The translations under genes and the position numbers were made by a program. Shown here piece after piece: positions 10,625 through 21,932 of a stretch of DNA of 64,000 nt. Each line of letters begins with the position of its first letter. Position 1 is the first letter of the stretch. This DNA comes from Cytidiella melzeri (Eukaryota; Basidiomycota; Agaricomycetes; Polyporales; Irpicaceae). The stretch spans positions 23,810 through 87,809 of the forward strand of contig JABYQR010000191.1 of assembly GCA_022592445.1 (NCBI GenBank), in the 5' to 3' direction. A model generated the notes under the pieces. That model was not told the origin of the DNA and searched no databases. It saw only the letters and a list, made by a program, of their open reading frames with translations.

Positions 10625-13600
10625 TCAAGCAGCATAGAAGGAGGTCAACGACGGCAGCGGTGGAAAATGCATCGCAATTTGTGCTCCCGCTGAACGAGTA
10701 GGGTCAAGCAACGTCAGGTCTGCGTTGAGCCCCGACGGAGGCATGGGCTGGAGGGGCTGCATGGTCGAGACACGAGTCTGCTGTTGCAACAACGACTTGG
10801 CCGTCATGAGTACGTCGACCTCGCTAGACAGAGGTCCAACCATCTCGACAGCTTGCGCCACCGCGGACTGGGTAGCCACGGAAACCTCCTTGACCGTTAC
10901 CTGACTTGCCACCGCATGTGCCGCATCGGCCGGGGCGATTCCAGAAGAGACAGCTGCACTCGTGCGATCGGCAGCTACCTGTCGCGCAGCTTGGAGCACC
11001 ACCTGCTGCGCAGCCGCAGCAAGTGCGTTGGACTGCGTCGACGATCCAGCAGGCGGGTCTCCGTTGCTTTTATTGTTCACCGCTTGCGCCGTCACTGTCA
11101 GTACGTGTTGCTGCTTTGCGAGGGAATGCAACTCTGGTCCAGCCTCGTTGGGAGAAGCAACGACCTGTGACTGGGCTTCCTGTGCAACTCGCTGGGCTGC
11201 AGTTGTTAGCACTTGTACCACTTGAGAGTCTGGTGCACCCGAAGCTGGCCCGGGAGCCAAAGGCGGTGGAGCGCGTATCGCTCTGATGACCAACCGTGAG
11301 TATACACCATTGTACGCCCACTAGCTTACTGCACTCACCGGGGTGGACTCGTCTGAGGCAGGACAGAGTCACTCATGAAGCGTCGAGGGTTGTGTATGTC
11401 ACCAACAAGAGATGGCCGTCGTGACGGCGTGAACGACGCGTCGACGGCGGTCATGGGTGCAATGTTCACATGTACTGTATGCGACAGGGTTTCCTCTTGA
11501 CCATCCTGAATGAACTGCAAGCCAAGGAAAGATCAGAATCAAGCTCATGCGCCAACATTAAACACCAGCGACAAACCCTCGCTTGTACTGTCACATCACA
11601 GCTTTCAGCATCAGGGGTAGGTATGCCTGAGAGCGTATCTCCGTCCCAAGCCAGCCACGGCGGAAGAGCGGGGGAGGTATACGTGACAGGCATGTTCGCA
11701 CGGGATGCCTGAGGGTCCCATATCCGTGGTGTCCATGACCACCGCAGCCCAATGTACGCGACGCCAGGCGGAACACCAGCAAGCTTGCGCTGGAAAGGGC
11801 GAAACGTCCACCCCGCATCGGTCCTCTTCCCATCGACGTGCCAAATGTGGTTCCCCTTTGACTTTGACTTCTTGCCTTCTTCGTTGAACCGCGATATGTA
11901 AGGCTGATTCCACAGGAAATTCCGGATCTATTGATGGATTGGATTGTTGATCGGAGGTCAGCCACCAGTAAGATCGACAGATTACTAACGGGCTCTAACC
12001 TTTTTCATCGGAATCTTTTCTTCAGGGTAACCTTGTCGGGCGAGCTGCAGGGAGCATCAGTAAGTAATTAAGCACGAGGTACAAGGGAGACTAGGTAGGC
12101 TGGAAAAACTCACCTCTTCTAGAAAGGCGTTAGTGAAGGCCTGGATTCGGAACTTGAATGGTCGGAAATCAGGCGACTCGTCCAGACGCTGCATCTTCTT
12201 CGCCATAAGCGTCTGATGTATTGGCTCGCCTTTCGAGTCCGTTGCGTCCACTGCAAAATCAACGCGTCAATAAGACATTCTTGGACTAAACAAAAAAAAA
12301 TCGCAACGAGAACTCACAGTTCGAACACGTCTTGCTGAGGAACTCGAAGAAGATCTGTTCGACGTCGGCCTTATACTCCTGAGGTATCTCGTTGTTGTGA
12401 TTGGACGTAGCGGTGTCAGCAGACGGCGAAGTGCGACTTCCCCGACGAGCTGACGTGTTCTGCGTCTGAGATTGAGAAGAATCGTTTCCGCCGTCTCCTG
12501 GTGACGGGCCGTTCGAGGACGTGTACTGTGGATGCTGAGGAGAGGTGTGGTGTTCGTCGTCAGAGTCGTCATCGAACCGGTCCTCGTCGTCATCATACTC
12601 CGGCGACGGCCCTCGAGTGTAGATACCGCCAGACGTCGACGGTCTTGACTGCATAGAATCAAACGTCGCCTTCGCAGCACTCAGAGGTGTTACGTCAATG
12701 CCAAAAGCGAATGGGTTGGTATGTGACATGGAGCCCGAACGAGACACGCGACCGAGAAGAGGAGGAGGTTGCTGAGTAGGCATGATCGGGTGTGTCGGAG
12801 AGTTGTACGACGTGACTGCGGGTGGGAAAGTGAGGTTCGTAGAGAGAGGCAAGGGAGTGGGGTGCATGGAGGGCATGCCAGACACACTTCCTGGAACGCC
12901 TGAAAGTGAGTGGGATTGACGGCCGACAATAGGACGACTCTCTGACCAGCCTGTTCCAGGAACACCCGCACCAGACGCGAAGGATGTGGAGGCCAATGGA
13001 GCGGGTGCGGAAGCAGGTCCGTTGGTGAGAGAGGTGAAGTCAGTCGGAGGGTGAGCCAGTGATTGAACAAAATCCAGGTGGGGAGGGAAATGCGTAGATG
13101 GATGTGAATGCAATGCGGGGTGGGGCATACCAGATGAGCTTGGTGGACGCGTCCCAGGTACTGAAGATGACAAAGGTGGTATCGAAGGATGTTCTACTAT
13201 CGTTGCCATTGAAGGTGGTATTGATGTTGGTGCTGAGAATGTGAATGAAGGGGAAACGTTCAAGTGAGGAGCTGAATGAGAATGTACGGGTGGAGGTGGC
13301 ATAGACAGTGGGATTTCATCTGACGGCTCCATTTTCATAGCTTTTGTGACTCTATCGCCTTCTAGAGTCGAAGCACACCGTTTGCGAGACATGTCAGAAG
13401 TATCCAGCAACGATGTCGAATCGAGTGACGTGTTGTTGCGAGAGGACTCGAATCCAGCAAGGCCATTTAAGTGGTTGTCCTGAGAGCCATCCAATCCTGT
13501 GCTGGAAGGAGGTGTGCCATTTGACGCCGGTCCGTTGCTCGCGTGTGGGGAGCTGCCAGTGGTAGGGGACCCGGTAGGCTGGTCTGACAAGTTCATACGT

Positions 13601-14547
13601 GCAGCCATCTTCGCAACCAATAGAACATGTTTGGTGAGTTGGTCCACTAGTGTGGCAGCCGAGGAGGACCTGCCGTTCGTACATGCCTCGCTCCCGGAGC
13701 TGGCTGTCTTCGCGATGCTAACATTCACACAACGACCAGGGGGTTCGCGATCAAAAGTTGCGCAACACGATGCAAAGAAAGATACTGACTTTTTCAGCAT
13801 GTCACCTAGAGCCAGCAGGTGAGGATCCATTGCATCGGGCGAATTCTCCTTGCTCTGTGGTGCCGTGAACGGCTGTTCGTATCCCGATGAAAACGGGAAG
13901 GAGGTCTCATTTGTAGAGGTCGTGGACGGTGCGCTGTTACTGGACGCAAACCCCAGTTCAGAGGATAGCACGGTCGGATGGCTAGGCGAGGCCGAAGAAG
14001 CTGAACGACTACGCGGACCGTCCAGAGCAGTGGCGAGTGACGATGTGCCCATCATGAACGGGTTCACCATGCCGTTCACACTTGGCGATGAGACGAGTGA
14101 TGCGCTGGTCGAAGCGGTTCCAGTACTTGAAGAGGACGACATCTGGTGCGGTGTGTCCATAGTTTCTATACCGTTCATAGCCGGGTCTGGGAGAAACAGA
14201 GATGCGGTGGCGGACGCAGAGACAGCCGGCGTCTGCGGGGAGAACTCTGTGAGCATATTAGCGGAGAGATGATCAGGTATTCCAGGCGGTACAACATCCA
14301 TCGAACTGAGGGAACTGGACGGCATCTGCATCGACATTCCCATTGTCTCGGCGGAGTGAAGTTCAGAGGAAAACATGGACGGGGCTGGTGCAGATATGTG
14401 AGCAGGAAGGGCGGAGTTGAGTGTTGGGTCTGAACGTGTGCCGTTCAAGACGGACGGATAGGACGATACGTCTGCAGACTGGAATGACTGGTATTGCTGT
14501 GAGTCAATTGGCGATGCAGAGCTTTCGACATTTTGCAGCAAGTCCAT
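10625..14547 (-). CDS. Large protein of unknown function with cadherin/Ig-like domain
   Basis: Six exons read downward: 14547-12318, 12250-12114, 12044-12000, 11927-11577, 11514-11339, 11282-10625, giving 1,198 residues. I do not recognise a named gene. Residues 1-740 are low-complexity and Ser/Pro-rich with an acidic patch (YDDDEDRFDDDSDDE). A well-conserved-looking core follows (SPDFRPFKFRIQAFTNAFLE, then LWNQPYISRFNEEGKK and GVAYIGLRWSWTPRIWDPQ). Next comes a putative Ig / dystroglycan-cadherin type fold (PPWLAWDGDTLSGIPTPDA). The C-terminus is Ala/Gln/Val-rich. There is no signal peptide or membrane segment, so an extracellular role is unlikely; a nuclear or cytosolic protein is my inference. 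The start is the ATG at 14547; reading upstream would need a non-ATG codon. A possible extra 72-nt intron at 13789-13718 is in phase, so the sequence alone cannot decide whether it is removed. Confidence 0.75.
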
Positions 14548-15854
14548 GACAAGAAGAGGCAAATGAAGGGGCTAGTGATGATTCGGAAGAGCTTCTTCGC
14601 TGCCTGGCGGTTTAAAGCAAGGGGTAGTCCGTTCGTCTGTGCGCAGAGCACACAATCGATCAGGTTTGAGACCTGAGAGCGAGAAGATGAATGAACGACA
14701 ATCATGGGCGTGTAGAGGTGCACAACATACCAGTACAACGGCCGTATACCACGACTCTGAGCAACTAAGACAAAGCCTCGCAGACACACGGTTTTTCGGA
14801 GTGGGGAGGGTGTTCCTCGAGCCCGACGGGTACGCGGAGCGCAAGGCGAGACGCGCGATTAGCAGCGGGCTGTTCACAGACCTTGAGAGCTGAATTCCAG
14901 AAAGCTCACGAGACGTAGATGTAGCAAGGAGAATGGCATGCAGAGTCGACTCTGGCTGCGACGAGAGACTTTGAACCCAGCGAGTCGACGGACAAGCCTC
15001 AAGGCGCATTTCGCTCGCTCTCTCTCATTTCCACTGCAGCCGCTTATGGCTAGTCTGCACAAACACACACAAACACGCTTTTTTTCCCTCTCATGTTCCA
15101 CGAAACACACAAAAAAATCATGCAGCCATGGAAATCTGTCGTCCGGCTCGCTATTTGTCGCCCCCTGGCAGAGAAAAAAAAACATCTATCTTTCGTGTCT
15201 CAGACAGCCAGGCTGGGCTGCAGCGCAGAGCACTCGCATGTCTGAGGAACACGAGCCGCCGGACATTTCGTCGCACTTCGCATAATGATCAAGTGTGAGA
15301 GACACAAAGAGAGAGAGAGAGAGAGAGCAACAACGCTCTGCACTCGCTGAGCCATCTACTACTGTACTACTGAACCGGCTACGCGCCCCCTCTCACTCGC
15401 AAGCTTCTGTGCAATTCAAGCCTAATCCAAGCTCTGCACCGCCCAAGGTAGTCTGACGTACACGGTCAATTGAGATCAGACGTCGCACTCACCTTCTTTT
15501 CACACAGATACAGTCCGTTACATGGCCTCGTGGTACGTTACAGCAAGCGTTGATGCAAGGGGGTGTGCAGCCAGTGGACATTATTTCACGCTATCGATCC
15601 CAAAACAAATTTAGAGTCAGCAAGTGTGAGAGTGTCTCTGCCATTTATCTCGCCTCACCTTTCGCGTCTCGTTTCTGCTGCGAAATCATGACAAGAACAC
15701 TTGACACGTGGGCCCGGGTGAGCCACGGGCAAGGCTTCTTGTCAACCGAACCCGGAGGGGATGTTGCCATCTGTGAGCCGTTAGACGCAATGGGCGATAA
15801 CGATATGCGAAACCTGTGGGATATATCGTGAACAGTGTCTCTATGAGAGTGTCT
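14548..15854. other. Intergenic region, no recognisable gene
   Basis: This region presumably holds the promoter and 5' leader of the cadherin-domain gene. It contains a (GA)n microsatellite at about 15308-15327 and runs of A and T. I found no frame with family similarity. Confidence 0.4.
15308..15327. repeat. (GA)n microsatellite
   Basis: About ten uninterrupted GA units in the region upstream of the cadherin-domain gene. Confidence 0.8.
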
Positions 15855-17214
15855 CTATGAGCGTGTAGCAGCACTGGCGAGTGCTCGTTTCCAGCCGCAC
15901 AAATCGCGGGCGTGCACGCGTACCTGCACAGACACAAAAGGAAGAATTACATGATCAGCGATGTCTCTGGAAAGAAGAGTGGTTCGATGCGACAAACCAC
16001 TAACCTCTTTCATAATGACGACAATCGCTTGACGGTGGTGGTGCACCTCTTCACCGGTGGTACATAGATACCGAGCCATTCATCGGTCAAAGTCAAGGAG
16101 TGCATCACTTGCTGTGCACTATCGAAGCACGAAAAGTATAGCCGCAAGTTCGGAGGATGTGGCACATGGCCCTTGAGGACTCCCACGGACGCCGCTGCGG
16201 GAAAGGACAAAGGTTTGCTCGAGTTGAATGGCACAGTCGTCCAAAGCGTCCCGCTTCGACAGCGACGGCACATCGAATACGTGCGGGCAATTGCTATGTA
16301 TGAAGTCAGTTCAAGCTGCCCCACGATCAGAACTAGCTTGGCACAAGTCCAGTTACGAAGACTCACTTCCCGTAAGGAAATACATCTTCAACAGGCCGCG
16401 GGCTCTTTACATTGGCGGCCGACCTTGCGCTATCTATCATATTGCCAGATGATCAACACCGCTTGAATTGCAATCTCGCGCTAGACAAGCTCAGCACGAT
16501 GAGCTAAGTACGATAATCTCGCTTCGTGCGATATGAAACCCGAATGACGCACCTCAATTCTGACTCCTTCCCGTATCCACCTCGCACTCAATGAGAACAG
16601 GTGCGTTTAGGGAATCCTGATAGAGCCCAATAGAGAACTTGAGAGCACAACCCGCGCGGGTCGCTTTTGTGGACGGAACAGTGACTTTGAGAGCAGCATT
16701 TGTGTCGCAAAAAATTGCGTACGATCTAGCGTTAGAACAGACTAGCGAATGAATTACTATCGAGCCCAGTCTCTAGCTATACCTACCTGTGGACGTTCAG
16801 TATCCATGCTGTTAGGTACACACACCGTTGGTCAATTCAATGGTTCTCAGCTCGACGAGGCGCGGATGCCAACAGCATGGTTGGCTCAATGCTAGCCGCC
16901 TCCACGGGTCTCTCGACCTGAGAGAGCTTCTGAGACGCACTACTCCCCCATTCTGAGTAGGTTGTCGTAGTAGAAAGTCGGACCGTGCGGGCATGCGAAA
17001 CATGGTTAGTTCTCATTTCTTGCGGCGAGCGGTGCCTTGGGCTTTGCGAGCGTGAGGCCTGACGCTTGAGCTCCGATCGCCCGGGACATGGTGATCTTCG
17101 TAACTGAATCTTCTCTGGAGGGAACCATCGACTCGCATTTGATGTATACTTGTTTCCCAAGGAAAACATTCTATGCCATACAAAAGACGGAGATTTTCTT
17201 TTATAACTCACCAC
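15855..17214 (-). other. Possible minus-strand gene fragments, function unknown
   Basis: Several minus-strand stretches look protein-like but do not join into one convincing model. The frame at 16837-17214 is 125 codons of Ser/Arg-rich sequence. A frame at about 16546-16722 contains YAIFCDTNAALKVTVPSTKA and reads to a stop. The frame at 16010-16366 lacks stops. The frame at 15855-16079 could be a 74-residue protein, or a shorter one with a phase-neutral intron between 16004 and 15924. None shows a domain I know. They could be remnants of a lineage-specific gene or chance. Confidence 0.2.
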
Positions 17215-18396
17215 ATACCCAAGCGCGTTGATGGGTTCAAATGAACGCAGGTCCTCCTACGAGCGTCGCGCTCTAGAACATGTTCTCGTAGTTGTCATGG
17301 GTCAAATTCTCTCTAAGCAGCTGTGCAGATGACCCAAGGCGAGGTCAACACGCTACAGGCGGAGATGGATATACCGGCCATCGGAAAGGGAAGTGAGAGC
17401 GCAGTAGGCAAACATATGATGTGAGCCTGAGTCCCGCATCTGGTATTTTTTCTTCTGACGTAGCTCGCCATGACTGTACAGTGTGCGGCGCAGACGTCGA
17501 AATGACATGAAGTCTAATGGGATGAACCGGTTTCGTCGCCGTCGTCTTGATTTCTGGCATGAAGTTGAGGCGGGCTTGTTGTGGCGACGGCTCATAGAAG
17601 TTTGATTCAAGCTATGGAGAGCCAATGGATAGTTGAGGCTGGCAAGCATGCCACCGTGACACCGTGGAAGAGTCGACCGTGGCCGAAGCATTTATAAGTC
17701 TTCGAGTCCGACCATTGGCACAAGGGATCTCTAAGAAACAGCGCATGGCCTAGAAAATACGTCGGTCACTTCAGCAGCGTAGAAAACGAGTGCGAGTGGG
17801 TGAACCTTGGAAGTTGGCAAGGTCCTCTCATCTCCCCTTGTATGCGCGTCTTCTTGAAGTCGACAAAGGCAACAAATGCACTCTGTCGCACGGGCCAGCC
17901 ACCAGCACAGCTCCAGAAGGCGAGGTGTCCATGGCATGGGATATGGACTGACAACCTGAGGCCTCGATGGTCGTCTGGCAACAACTCCTGCGTCAAAAAT
18001 AAGCGGCTGGCAACAGACATCTGGTAGACAAGCTCTGGTTTTCATGGGAAGTACTTCATGGTATGCATGAACTTCAATCGAACTGGGACGTCGAGGAGCA
18101 TGAGGCAGGTATTCGACCTTCTGGAACTGGTCGCTGACATGATCCTTGCTGATTGCTTGTTAATGGCAGAACATAAGATATTATTGACTCGCCATATGAA
18201 CTCTTCTGCCACGAAACGTGTACTCTGGTGTTCGCTGTGGCTGCTATTGTTACCGTTTTAGTGGCAGTGAGAGGAGGGGGAAGAGGCCGAATGACCCCAG
18301 AAACCGCTGTCCATTGCAGCTAGTGTTTCGGGGTCCTAACAATAAACGCCCATCAGGTTACTTTGCTCACCAAGGAACATACCTGAGGTCGACAAG
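17215..18396. other. Unassigned region upstream of BET3
   Basis: The last part should contain the BET3 promoter. Minus-strand open frames at 17353-17691 and 17766-18020 have no recognisable similarity, and I make no gene call. Confidence 0.3.
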
Positions 18397-19199
18397 ATGG
18401 CCACCACGAGCAAGCAGTACAAAGCCATCGGGGAGGACATATGGAAAGGCAGGACGGAGAAGACGGTACGTTAACCCCTCGCGCGTCCCTTGCAGCAGCA
18501 AAGATGAACCAGTCCGTCCCTGACACCAGACATAGAACGCAGAGTTGTTCGCTCTCACATACGGCGCCCTCGTGGTCCAACTCATACAAGACTATGAAGA
18601 CTACGACGAGGTGAACAAGCAGCTCGAGAAGATGGGCTATAACATTGGCACGAGGCTCATAGAAGACTTCCTTGCGAGAAGCAACCTCGGTCGATGTGCC
18701 GACTTCAGGGAAACGGGAGAGGTGGTGGCAAAAGTGAGGTGTGCATCATGTTTGCTGCAGCCTACTGATTGTCGATCAAACGCTGTCAGGTTGGGTTCAA
18801 GTCGTTCTTGAATATAAGCCCTACGGTCACGCACGGCGCACCGACCTCTGTGGCTACTTCCCCTACCGCCGCCACCTCCCAATCCGCCTCAGCTGGCGCA
18901 ACATTCATCCTCACACTAGATGAGAACCCTCTGGCAGAGTTTGTCGAACTGCCTGAAGAAGCAATAGAGGGCGGCTTGTGGTTTAGCAACGTTCTCTGCG
19001 GCGTGATACGAGGTGCATTGGAAATGGTACGTTGCCTATATGCGGCTTTCGTTGGTGGCTGTCATCAATTCGTGAACAGATTCAGATGCAAGTACAAGCG
19101 ACGTTCATATCCGACGTCCTCAGAGGCGATGAGAGCACAGATATACGGGTCACGCTCGTGAAATATCTAGAAGAGGAAGTGCCAGTCGGCGACGATTAA
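18397..19199 (+). CDS. BET3: TRAPP complex subunit BET3 (TRAPPC3)
   Basis: BET3 is a core subunit of the TRAPP complexes, which tether vesicles and activate a Rab GTPase on the ER-to-Golgi route. Four exons (18397-18465, 18536-18733, 18790-19026, 19080-19199) give 207 residues. The family signature is nearly continuous: [89 protein letters not shown], and a C-terminus ending [12 protein letters not shown]. The conserved cysteine of NVLCGV lies where BET3 proteins carry a buried palmitate. The protein is slightly longer than the usual 180-200 residues because of a Ser/Thr/Ala-rich insert at about residues 102-123. The start is the first in-frame ATG and gives the expected short N-terminus. The gene converges with mS13, 120 bp between stops. 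Confidence 0.95.
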
Positions 19200-19319
19200 A
19201 TGTGGCAATACATGGAACGCTTGTACGATATTGAGGTCTACTGTGGCGACAAGCAATGCTAGGCTGTTGTTCAGCTAGAGTTGCACGTAAGAGCTGGACA
19301 CTCCTGACATACCAGCAAC

Positions 19320-19892
19320 TTAGAATCTTTTGCTTCTTCTTGGCTCCAGATTACGTTCGATCCTGTTGAGTTTCTTGGCGGTGTGCATATTGGACTGAGT
19401 ATTCTGTCCTCTGACCGGCAGCTGCAAAGCATGACGACGGCCGACATAGCTTCCAATCAGTCTGTGGTGCATGATGTTCTCCCTGACCTCTCTCTTCAAG
19501 TCCGACTCAATCCTAAGGCTCTTGAGCGGGTCGTTGTGTTCCTCCGGTGAGCGGCGAGGAGCAGAGGTGGCATTAAGTGGCTTGCCGACAGGGGGCGGCT
19601 GGTAGCTGATTCCAGCTAGCGGCGCAGGTGTTGGTGGTGGTGCACTGGACGGCGCATTCAAGAATGCTGTCAATGCAGTGACTTGCTGGGGTGTGAGGTC
19701 TTTGACCTTGCACCTGTCGTGTACATGCATGCGAGCGCATATACGGTGTGATGTGTGCTTTCCGATACCAAAGAAGTAGGTAAGGGTATGCTACGCAGAC
19801 AGGTAAGTTGGCGTACAGTATTAGAAACGCGTAGCTGAGATGCTTACCCTGACCAGTTTGTGGTCAGGCATATTCACACCGAGAATATGCAT
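19320..19892 (-). CDS. Mitochondrial small-subunit ribosomal protein S13
   Basis: This is the mitochondrial counterpart of bacterial S13, which sits in the head of the small ribosomal subunit. Two exons (19892-19848 and 19790-19320) give 171 residues. Exon 1 encodes MHILGVNMPDHKLVR. Exon 2 begins with the helix-two-turn-helix region TYFFGIGKHTSHRICARM and ends with the diagnostic IGSYVGRRHALQLPVRGQNT followed by basic residues. A Pro/Ala-rich insert of about 35 residues (roughly residues 50-85) separates the two conserved halves and is not part of bacterial S13. The splice (GTAAGC to GTAG) restores the S13 frame. The lack of a long presequence is normal for this protein. It shares a short divergent promoter with XAP5. 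Confidence 0.92.
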
Positions 19893-20009
19893 CTTGGAAT
19901 GAGCGAGAACGCAATACGAAAGACGCTCGGACAGCAGATTTGACCTGGTTCAAACTCCGCAATAAACGCGACTTGCTGTCCACCGACCACCATCTTACCC
20001 AAACCATTC
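19893..20009. promoter_or_regulatory. Bidirectional promoter of mS13 and XAP5
   Basis: Only 117 bp lie between the two start codons, so the 5' leaders and control elements of both genes must share or overlap this segment. Confidence 0.6.
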
Positions 20010-21293
20010 ATGTCTACTAGTCAGGCTGAAGGACGTCGCGAAGACGCGCTGGTGAAGCAGCGAACGCAGATGCGCGAGGAATTCGAGCGTCAGAAACAGA
20101 ACCTTATTCAAGAGACCGAGAAAGCTAGGCCTTCTAGCAATCGTTTCGTTGGGCAGCATGACTCCATGGAAGATACTCTAAAGAAGAGCACCGTCGGGCT
20201 GGTCAGGCTGGAAGATTTTCAGCAGAGGCGAAAGGAACTGGAGGAGGCGAAGGCGAGGGAGGCAGCGAGAACTAATGAGCTAAAGTATGTCATGAACGTA
20301 GTTCTTGTTGTCTCTCGAAGCATGCAGCATACAGTCGCTTACAGAACGTGGAGAATTTGTTTAGGGATGAGCAGAAGAAGGTGAAGAAGCGTAAGAAGGT
20401 CGCAAAATCAACCTTGTCCTTTGCTCTAGATGACGCTGAGGGCGACGGCGAAGAGCCACTGGATGGTGGAGACGACCAGGACGCCGAAAGGCCCGTGAAA
20501 AAGGCTAAATCTCGCAAGAATCCACACGTTGACACCTCATTCCTTCCTGACCGTGAACGTGAAGAACAAGAACGCCGAGATCGGGAAGACTTGAGGCAGG
20601 AATGGATACGGAAGCAGGAGGAGATGAAGCAGGAGGACATTGAGATCACTTACTCATTCTGGGACGGTAGTGGTCACCGCAAGAGCGTTACGGTAAGTTG
20701 TAGTCTAAATTTCATACAGCGCGCCCGTCTGATCACTTAGATTCTTGCACGTATACCCATGGAATTCACATAGTGCAAGAAAGGAGACGAAATTTCCACT
20801 TTCTTGGAAAAGTGTCGACAGCAATTCCCTGAGTTGAGGGGTGTCAGCGTGGATAACCTTATGTATGTGAAGGTGAGCCTGATCCCTCTGCTCTAAAGAA
20901 ATATGCAACTCAACGGTGGCGCACCTAGGAGGACCTCATTATACCTCATGTATGCGTTGTATCTTACTCTGTGGCTGCATTTGCTGACGTATATATCTTA
21001 GCATTATACGTTCTACGACTTTATCATGAACAAAGCGCGAGGCAAGTCCGGGCCGCTGTTCAACTTCGATGTACACGACGATGTTCGCCTGTTGGCCGAT
21101 GCCACAGTGGAGAAGGACGAGTCACACGCTGGTAAAGTTGTGGAGAGAAGCTACTACCAGCGGAACAAGCATATATTCCCTGCGTCACGATGGGAGGCAA
21201 GTTATGCTCGCAAGCACTTTTGCGAACTTACTCACCTAAAATCACCAGGTTTATGATCCTGAGAAGAACTATGGGAAGTACACCATTGCGTAG
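20010..21293 (+). CDS. XAP5/FAM50 family protein
   Basis: XAP5 (FAM50A in animals) is a conserved nuclear protein linked to pre-mRNA splicing. Six exons (20010-20284, 20335-20692, 20774-20872, 20929-20949, 21002-21196, 21249-21293) give 330 residues. The N-terminal half is charged coiled coil. The XAP5 domain follows: [57 protein letters not shown], and the C-terminal [13 protein letters not shown]. Exon 4 is a 21-nt micro-exon encoding EDLIIPH; without it the domain loses a conserved segment. Intron 5 (21197-21248) has a GC donor with the strong consensus gcaagt. The exon 2 acceptor at 20334 was chosen because it alone keeps phase with the upstream donor. Confidence 0.93.
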
Positions 21294-21932
21294 TCTTTCA
21301 TCTATTCCGTCTGGTTAGTATGAGCAACGTATACATGGGACGCATTGATTCCACTACGCAGTTGCACAACGGACGCACGATTCGTGACTTGCATTTCTAC
21401 TATCAATAACGCTCACGCATATCTCGAAAATGTTTTGGAGAGTGACCCAAACTGAGGCCCTGAGTCGAAATGCCGGTTTGGGCGTTAAAGGGCCCATGTC
21501 AGAGACTCGGACTTTTACTTGACCATAATGATTTTCAGACGGCAACGCTTCACGAGCAACTAGGAACGATGCATACTCAACACACCCAAGGCACCGTCTA
21601 GTACCGGTAACTCGCTTGTGCTTTCTTTCGTGAGTTTTGTGCCATTGGAATATCGCCGCAAAGCTCAGAGTACATTAACAGGCCATCCGAACATGCATGA
21701 GGGTGTGATCACGATAGAGTAACCAGTATTTGCATGTGTCAACATTTGAGGCAATTCCGACCGCCTCGTCAGCCTAGTTTGAGATGATACCGACTCGGAA
21801 GCGGCTACCAGCCGCACCAGAGGCAGATAAAAGGCATTCACTCTGTGGCTAACGATTTCTTCGCCACGCTCTTCCTTCCCGTCACCACCCCTTCCCTCTA
21901 TTCCCTCCTCTTTGTCTTTAGGTTCCTTCAAG
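21294..21932. other. Intergenic region, no gene seen
   Basis: This stretch holds the XAP5 3' end and the promoter of the coiled-coil gene. A pyrimidine-rich tract at about 21860-21925 lies just before the next ATG, a common promoter feature in fungi. Confidence 0.4.

Noticed and set aside
12267..13070. Arg-rich minus-strand frames at 12267-12680 and 12690-13070
   Set aside because: They overlap exon 1 of the cadherin-domain gene in other frames and have no separate support.
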